From the NCBI GenBank assembly GCA_963971305.1, contig OZ020313.1:25026602-25090601 (forward strand): 64,000 nucleotides of DNA, given 5' to 3'. This document shows, piece by piece, positions 57,671 through 64,000 of the stretch (its first letter is position 1; each line of letters starts with the position of its first letter). The position numbers and the translations under genes are program-made. Below the pieces are notes generated by a model, which saw nothing but the letters and a program-made list of their open reading frames with translations, had not been told where the DNA came from and made no database searches. This DNA is from Arcuatula senhousia (lineage: Eukaryota; Mollusca; Bivalvia; Mytilida; Mytilidae).

Positions 57671-59067
57671 CTTTTGAGAAAAAATATCAGGTTCAAAATG
57701 CTTATAGAATGTAGAACATATGATATATATAAACTAGAAATCTAAGAAAAGTGGAAGTGTCAATAAATCCTTGAAGGTTGCAAGGACTTAGGGGCCACAT
57801 AAGCTTTTAACCAACTGACATCTTGCATCGACTTTGTTTTTTTTTGTCCTCCGTGATCATCAATTCTTAGATACAAATATATGGAAATAGTCTGTCTCAA
57901 AACAAGACTATGTTTGGTTTAGAGGAACATTTATTGAAAGCAACAAGTTTGCCTCGTTGAAGGCTGCTGGCGGTTGTCCATTGTGGTTTTTCTAAATTGC
58001 CGTTTAATTGTGGGCTGTGTCGCGTACACTTATTCCACATCTCTTTATTTTCTATTAAAACACAAGAGTTGGATCTACCCTTGGCAAGCTCATCCATAGA
58101 AGTAAGCAACAAACTTTATTTGACCCTGTTTTTTGGGAACATTTCATGGTCCTGTTCTTCCAATATGGACGATTCTCATACATATGAAGGAATAAAATTT
58201 TACATATGAATGCAAAATACATCAATACACTAATAGTTCAGTGAAATTTAAACGTCCATTATTAAAACTTAAGCAAAATAATGATTATTAGTTATTTGTA
58301 CATACATGTATATAGAACTAAACGGTTTCAAAAATCTACACCAAAATTAAAGCAATTTAAAAAAAGCTTTTCAACACTTCTTTTTAGATTAAAAATTCAG
58401 ATTGTGCAAAAAATAGTGCAAATACAATATACATGATATATTCATATTTACCTGACATAGTTAAAGAAAGTTTTTGAGAGAATGAACTCTGTTGTTTACG
58501 TTGACAACCTTATTATATGGAGTTTAAAATTTAAATCTTAATAACAAATTTTGTGTTGTTGTTTGAACGACTTAAAGTAGATAGAAACCCTGGTTGTACT
58601 CTAAAATGAAAGCCAAATATTGTTCAGTCGAAAAGAAAGCACAGTGCTCAGGTTGCTGTTAATTTTCAATCTCAGTCAATGTTATAAATCAACAGCACCT
58701 TCTTAAAGTAAGGTTTTACACTATCAAAGGGTGCCTCAGTTTGCAAAATACCAAAATATGTATAATGAAATGCATAATGACTGTAAAAATGTGCACATGT
58801 TTCAGGAGAAATGGAGGAATGTTCATGGGATACGGATGTCCCTGAGTGCCAGTATATGTCCGACATGCCTCAAAATCGGTTAGAATAAATAGTTTGTTAT
58901 ACCAAACCAGCCTGCCGCAACATTTCAAACCATTTTTTTATACGGTTTTCGATAAAGCTTAACATATATTTTTATAGCCTCCTTGGTCTATCAGTAAAAA
59001 TAAATTATTCAAAGCATTTTTGATGTGGTCAGAACAGGGTATTAAATATATAAAGTCCCCTGGTACA
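57671..59067. other. Non-coding DNA
   Basis: Contains at about 57947-58052 a diverged piece of the 4000/7206 repeat (CGCGTACACTTATTCCACATC). Nothing else supported. Confidence 0.4.
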
Positions 59068-59084
59068 ACAGGGTATGTGTGTGT

Positions 59085-59284
59085 CTTCCAGAATTCCGAC
59101 TAGTACCTCCCCGTGGTGGAAGACGGGCCCTGCTTCAGCGATAACAAAGGAATCTCTGGAGCAGCTAAAACTGGCGGTGGTGTGTCATGGGCTGGACGAC
59201 CCATGGCACATAGCAAGTCTAAAAAAAGTCGCTGCAGAGGCTCTCTTTAGCCTATAGTCACGATTTTCATAACCCATCAGTCAG
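59085..59284 (+). mobile_element. SINE-like retroposon copy 2 (200 bp)
   Basis: Same family as 29256..29448. It starts CTTCCAGAATTCCGACTAGT and ends CCCATCAGTCAG. ACAGGGTATGT flanks it (59068..59078, separated from the start by GTGTGT, and 59285..59295), an 11-bp target duplication. Confidence 0.85.
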
Positions 59285-59602
59285 ACAGGGTATGTTTTAT
59301 CAATTTTCTGGATTCTAACAGGGTCCTGTTCAGAACAGTCCAACGGCACATGTATACCTTATATCAGGAAGTGCAACCCCTGGCGTGAACGTGGTTTTAT
59401 TCAAGAAAAACCATAAAGCAAACAATTATATTCTCTCTGCTTATTAGATGGTACACATTAAACTGATTACAGAAGACAGTTTCAGTTTTTGTTAATCAAG
59501 CCGAAAACACAAGGTAAATTTGAAATGACTGTACTAGGAGAAAAAAAGGTATATCATATATGCTGAAAACTTTTTAGACAAATCATATCTTTATAAAGTT
59601 TA

Positions 59603-62176
59603 CTAGTCGAAGCAGCCACGCTGCATATCCCCGCGCTACTCTGGTGTTTGATAGTATAAGGGCAAATAATTTAGAGAAATAAACTATGACTATAATGAGC
59701 ATTACTAGTATAGTCCATTTGAGTTCTATAAATCAACGAAAATTCTTTTAAATTCTTTTGTCTCTCAAATAAAATTTATTTTTTAAACACAAATAAACTT
59801 TTTATTAGTATACGAACTCTGATAACAAAAACCAAGATGTTATCTTTTAAAACAAAAAAGTTTTCCATATGGTCTAATGCTAAATATTTCACCAATTTTG
59901 ATAATACTTAAAAAATGGTGTGTTTATCTGACGGCACAGCCAGGTGTTTGGCCCACCTGAACATAATTGAAAGGACTAACAATAGGAGATTAGATGACCA
60001 ATTAGCTCCACAAAGGATTTTTAAAGGTATACGAAGCAAATGCTGTTCCTGTACTCCCATGGATTTCTATGAATTTTTGGTCAATTTTACTATTAAGGTC
60101 TATAGAAAACATTTTTATTAATCATGCAAAAATTTTGAAATTTTTTGCCTGAGTTCGTACGCCATTAAAAAGTTATGACATACTTAAATAGTTAAAATAT
60201 TTTGCAAGACGTAAATTTACAAGCCATTTTTCATTGATTTATAAAACTCCAACGGACTATACTATAAAATGTATATTACAAATACCAAAACGCGGGTATA
60301 AACGGTTAATTTGGATATGCTATATATCGATATTTCAAGGAGTAACCTCTCATCAGTAGCATTTAAATCAAAACATTGGAAGGTCAAATTCCAAAACTGT
60401 TGAAAACGAAAAGTACTCAAAACCAAAACGTTCGAACAAGGAAGCCAAATCCAGCACCGAGGATATCGACCATGTGCATTACAAGGAAAGAAACCTGGTG
60501 TTTTAAACAATTTTGAATTTAAAAATCAGAAAATTTCAGGGACAAAAATATTAGAAATTTTATGGTAAATCGTGTCAGACAAGTCTGACGACCAGGCTTG
60601 TGATTACCCTCGGGGACCTCTGGTCCACCAGCAGCGGTTATCGCCCAGTGGTTTCAAAATTACAAATACCAAAACGCGGGTATAAACGGTTAATTTGGAT
60701 ATGCTATATATCGATATTTCAAGGAGTAACCTCTCATCAGTAGCATTTAAATCAAAACATTGGAAGGTCAAATTCCAAAACTGTTGAAAACGAAATATAT
60801 GTATTAAAATGAGACTTTTCCCTGGTGGTAGGAGTGATAGTAAAGTAAAGAATTATCCATGACAAAGGAAAAATGTGCCCTTAGGCTACCTATGCAGCCC
60901 AGCCCCTAAGGGCATTATCAAAATTCCAAAAATTAAACCTTCAGCAGAGTCTACATCCATAGTGCAATTACTGAGCTAAGTTTCAGTTCCGTATTCAAAA
61001 TTACCTGGGAGGAGTTGCGTGACGTAAGAATAATGTGCCCTTTGGCTACCTATGCAGCCCAGCTCCTAGGGGCCATATCAAAATTCTAAAACCTTTGGCA
61101 GAATCTACATCCAAAGTGCAACCACTGAGCCAAGTTTCAGTTCCATATTCCAAATAACTTGGAGGAGTTACGTGACGAAGGAATACAGATGTGCCTTTAG
61201 GCTACCTATGCAGCCCAGCCCCTAGTGGCCATATCAAAAATTCCCAAACCTTCGGCAGAATCTACATCCATAGTACAACTATTGAGCCAAGTTTCAGTTC
61301 TGTATTCCAAATAGCCTGGGAGGAGTTGCGTGACGAAGCTACCTATGCAGCCCAGCCCCTAAGGGCCATGTCAAATTTCCCAAACCTTCGGCAAAATCTA
61401 CATCCATAGTGCAATTACTGAGCTAAGTTTCAGTTCGGTATTCAAAATAACCTGGGAGGAGTTGCGTGACAAAGGAACAATGTGCCCTTAGGCTTCCTAT
61501 GCAGCCCAGCCCCTAGGGGCCATATCAAAATTCCGAAACCTTCGGCAGAATCTTCATCCATAGTGCAACTACTGAGCAAAGTTTCAGTTCTGTATTCCAA
61601 ATAACCTGGGAGGAGTTGCGTGACGAAGGAATAATGTGCCCTTAGGCTTCCTATGCAGCCCAGCCCCTAGGGGCCATATCAAAATTCCAAAACCTTCGGC
61701 AGAATCTTCATCCATAGTGCAACTACTGAGCAAAGTTTCAGTTCTGTATTCCAAATAACCTGGGAGGAGTTGCGTGACGAAGGAATAATGTGCCCTTAGG
61801 CTTCCTATGCAGCCCAGCCCCTAGGGGCCATATCAAAATTCCGAAACCTTCGGCAGAATCTACGTCCATAGTGCAACTACTGAGCCAAGTTTCAGTTCTG
61901 CATTCCAAATAATCTGGGAGGAGTTGCGTGACGAAGGAATAATGTGCCCTTAGGCTACCTATGCAGCCTAGCCCCTAGGGGACATATCAAAATTTCGAAA
62001 CCTTCGGCAGTCCCCACCCACAATGCAATCAATGACCCAAGTTTCATCTTACATCTTTCATCTACATTCATAGTGCAGTTGGTTACTGAGATTATCCTTG
62101 ACATTAACGCCATACGTACGTACGTACATCGAACAGCAAAACATTATCCCCGCGCTTTCGCTAGCGCGGGGATAAT
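59603..62176 (-). mobile_element. Helitron-like element with 154-bp tandem repeats
   Basis: Read on the minus strand it begins with the hairpin at 62143..62176 (ATTATCCCCGCGCT arms) and a GTAC microsatellite. It ends with ATATCCCCGCGC-matching sequence, a hairpin GCAGCCACGCTGC (59612..59624) and CTAG (59603..59606). The core, 60870-62040, is seven to eight monomers of about 154 bp with TATGCAGCCCAGCCCCTAGG and GGGAGGAGTTGCGTGACGAA. A different repeat (60275-60795) lies between core and 3' end. Confidence 0.65.
60275..60795. repeat. 137-bp direct duplication, 384 bp apart
   Basis: 60275..60411 and 60659..60795 read the same base for base (AATACCAAAACGCGGGTATA ... CTGTTGAAAACGAAA). The first copy continues into sequence homologous, inverted, to 15660..15870; the second is cut off there. 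This suggests a recent local duplication. Confidence 0.85.
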
Positions 62177-62185
62177 AATGCACAT

Positions 62186-62375
62186 AGGTTTCAAAGATAA
62201 AATTTCAGAAAATGATCGAGATTTGGAATTTAAAACATCTCCTTTGAGTTCTTTAAACTCTACATCATTATTTTACTGTACAAAATCTTTGTTAGTTGAA
62301 CTGGTTAAACATGATGAAGACAAGTTCAGCTGTATGAAGTATTGTGTGGTTTATAGATCTCCAGTATACAAATAG
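62186..62375 (+). other. Possible coding fragment, unassigned
   Basis: Open frame to TAG with coding-like composition (FKDKISENDRDLEFKTSPLS, LLVELVKHDEDKFSCMKYCV) preceded by an acceptor-like GCACATAG|G. It starts right at the end of the Helitron-like element. Could be a captured or terminal exon, or chance. No family recognised. Confidence 0.2.
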
Positions 62376-62439
62376 GGTTAATAATCGGCATGTTCCTTCC
62401 GTTTTGAAGATAAATTTAAAGAGGACATCAAAGAATTAT

Positions 62440-63150
62440 TAAGATTAACAATACATGCTTCGGATGCTGGCTGTGACCAATGTTTTCCGCATGGATGACC
62501 GCTTGCGGAAGAATGGTTAAGATACATGCCCGCTTGCTGGCGAGTGCAACACCAATGATATTGGTATAGTAGGTGCACCTTGTGATGCTAGGCACAATGC
62601 ATACTTCGGATGCTGACTGTGACCTATATTTTCCGCATGGATGACAACTTGCAGAACAATGGTTAAAGTCCATTCCGAACAATGGTTAAAGTCCATTCCC
62701 GCTTACTGACAAGTGCCGCGTCAATGATATTGCTATGGTAGGTGCACATAGTGATGCTTAGCACAATGCATGCTTCGGATGCTGGCTGTGACCTATATTT
62801 TCAACATGGATGACCACTTACAGATGAATGGTTAAAGTCCATTCCCGCTTACTGACAAGTGCCACATCAATGATATTGGTATGGTAGGTACACTTAATGG
62901 TGCTAAGCACAATGCATGCTTCCGATGCTGGCTGTGACCTATCTTTTCCTCATGGATGACCACTTACAAAAGAATGGTTAAAGTCTATACCCCCTTACCG
63001 ACAAATACCACATCATCTAAAGTTGTATGGTAAGGTGCACCTAGAGATGGTTAGCAAGATGCTGGCTGTGACCTCTTTTTGCATGGATTTAGCACTTAAA
63101 ATCTTGAAAAGTTAAAGTCAATTCCCACTTGTGACAATAATGTGCAACGA
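62440..63150. repeat. Degenerate ~150-bp tandem array
   Basis: About five units with CATGCTTCGGATGCTGGCTGTGACC (landmark near 62455, 62600, 62769, 62917, 63057) and GAATGGTTAAAGTCCATTCC. Spacing is 140-170 bp. No coding sense. Confidence 0.8.
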
Positions 63151-64000
63151 GGTGAGATTCGTAATCGATAGATTACCTATGGTCTTGTTTTTTGTCCCGT
63201 CCTTGTTTGTGTTTACTGGTTTTGTCTCTGCCCTCTCGGACTTTCACATTCGTATGCTCCATTGGAGTACCTCTGCTTCTTTGGTTTGTCATTGAGGTTT
63301 GTTTTGTCTTTCTTTACCGGACTTGACACACTGAATTAGAAATTGGCAGTGTGACGGGTGTGTTATAGCACGCAGGAACTGCTCACTCTTCCGGAGAACA
63401 TGTGTTCACTCTCGTTACGACTTCAGTTCGGGTTGTTGATTTATATTCGGTTGCATTTGTGCTTATTTATTTTTAGTGTTTCTTCGTGCTGTTTTCGTTT
63501 TTGTTGTTGCCCTTTCGGACTTTATACACTCTAATCCCCCCACCCAATTTGATGAGGCTTGTTTTAGATATATATAGGATATGGAATATTCACATGTTTT
63601 ATCCATGCCGGGATCATGACGGGATATTTGAGGCAAAACTTATCGGGATATGGGATATTTAAATCCATTTTATTTAAAGGGTTATGGTATAGAAAATATG
63701 CTTTTTCGGATACGGGATATTTGATAAATTTACAAGGATATGGGATACACTAATGGGATATTGGTTCCCCTCCCATAAACAAGCCCCATTGGTGCCAATT
63801 TGCTTCTTTCCAGTTCTTTTTAAAAAAATCCAATTGTTGAATGAGTTGTAGATGAACATGATGATGATCCAGCTAATACATCATGTTTTGCGTAGATCAT
63901 TGTGCTGTTTAGGTATCCAATACAAATATATGCCGGCAACTCTTCATGTTCCTTCTTCAGACATAATTTACAAATTTACAAATCTTTATTTGTCAAGAAA
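63151..64000. other. Repeat-derived non-coding DNA to window end
   Basis: At 63180-63520 a dispersed repeat (GTGTTTACTGGTTTTGTCTC, GTGTGACGGGTGTGTTATAG) resembles, inverted, a piece at 23465-23560. At 63570-63770 a short motif GGATATGGGATATTT recurs several times. No gene. Confidence 0.5.

Noticed and set aside
61191..62375. Repeated MPLGYLCS frames
   Set aside because: Each starts in the same position of the 154-bp monomer; a repeat artefact.

Overview
The window looks like nuclear DNA of a bivalve mollusc, probably a mytilid mussel. It is AT-rich, the genes have many short exons with GT-AG introns, and most of the rest is repeats: hairpin-ended elements with internal 150-175 bp tandem repeats, numerous MITEs, and non-LTR retrotransposons. 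The organism call is inference from gene content and repeat style; no species marker is present.

Two conserved protein genes can be built exon by exon, both on the + strand. KRR1, a small-subunit (SSU) processome / ribosome biogenesis factor, runs from the left edge to about 11.46 kb and lacks its first exon. DEF8, a C1 plus Rubicon-homology zinc-binding protein, runs from 39.58 to 51.90 kb; its 11 coding exons sum to 1692 nt, exactly 564 codons including the stop. A third, unassigned minus-strand exon is likely at 57.4-57.7 kb.

Mobile DNA fills the remainder, and several nesting events can be dated relative to each other. (1) At 24.98-32.50 kb an L2/CR1-like LINE is split by a 6204-bp DNA transposon (25255..31458) with 12-bp terminal inverted repeats and a 4-bp target duplication. 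The transposon encodes an intact ~873-aa DDE-type transposase and is itself hit by a 193-bp SINE-like element with a 14-bp target duplication. (2) At 16.35-19.58 kb a foldback-type element made of palindromic AAGATATCTT repeats, with ~43-bp terminal inverted repeats, was invaded by a 5'-truncated LINE. (3) At 54.5-56.75 kb a tandem-repeat element was invaded by a 1573-bp hAT-like element with a perfect 8-bp target duplication; this contains a further hairpin. A third LINE, minus strand, lies at 35.57-38.8 kb with two homopolymer frameshifts.

Region by region: 0-11.5 kb KRR1, with repeats in its introns; 11.5-16.3 kb minisatellite, MITEs and a tandem-repeat element; 16.3-19.6 kb foldback element plus LINE; 19.6-25 kb old degraded repeats; 25-32.5 kb nested LINE/transposon/SINE; 32.5-35.5 kb MITEs; 35.5-38.8 kb LINE; 39.5-52.4 kb DEF8, with repeats in its introns and a tandemly multiplied partial exon; 52.4-64 kb MITEs, hAT-like element, second SINE copy and tandem-repeat elements. 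The genes and mobile elements show no functional linkage beyond insertion into introns and flanks.
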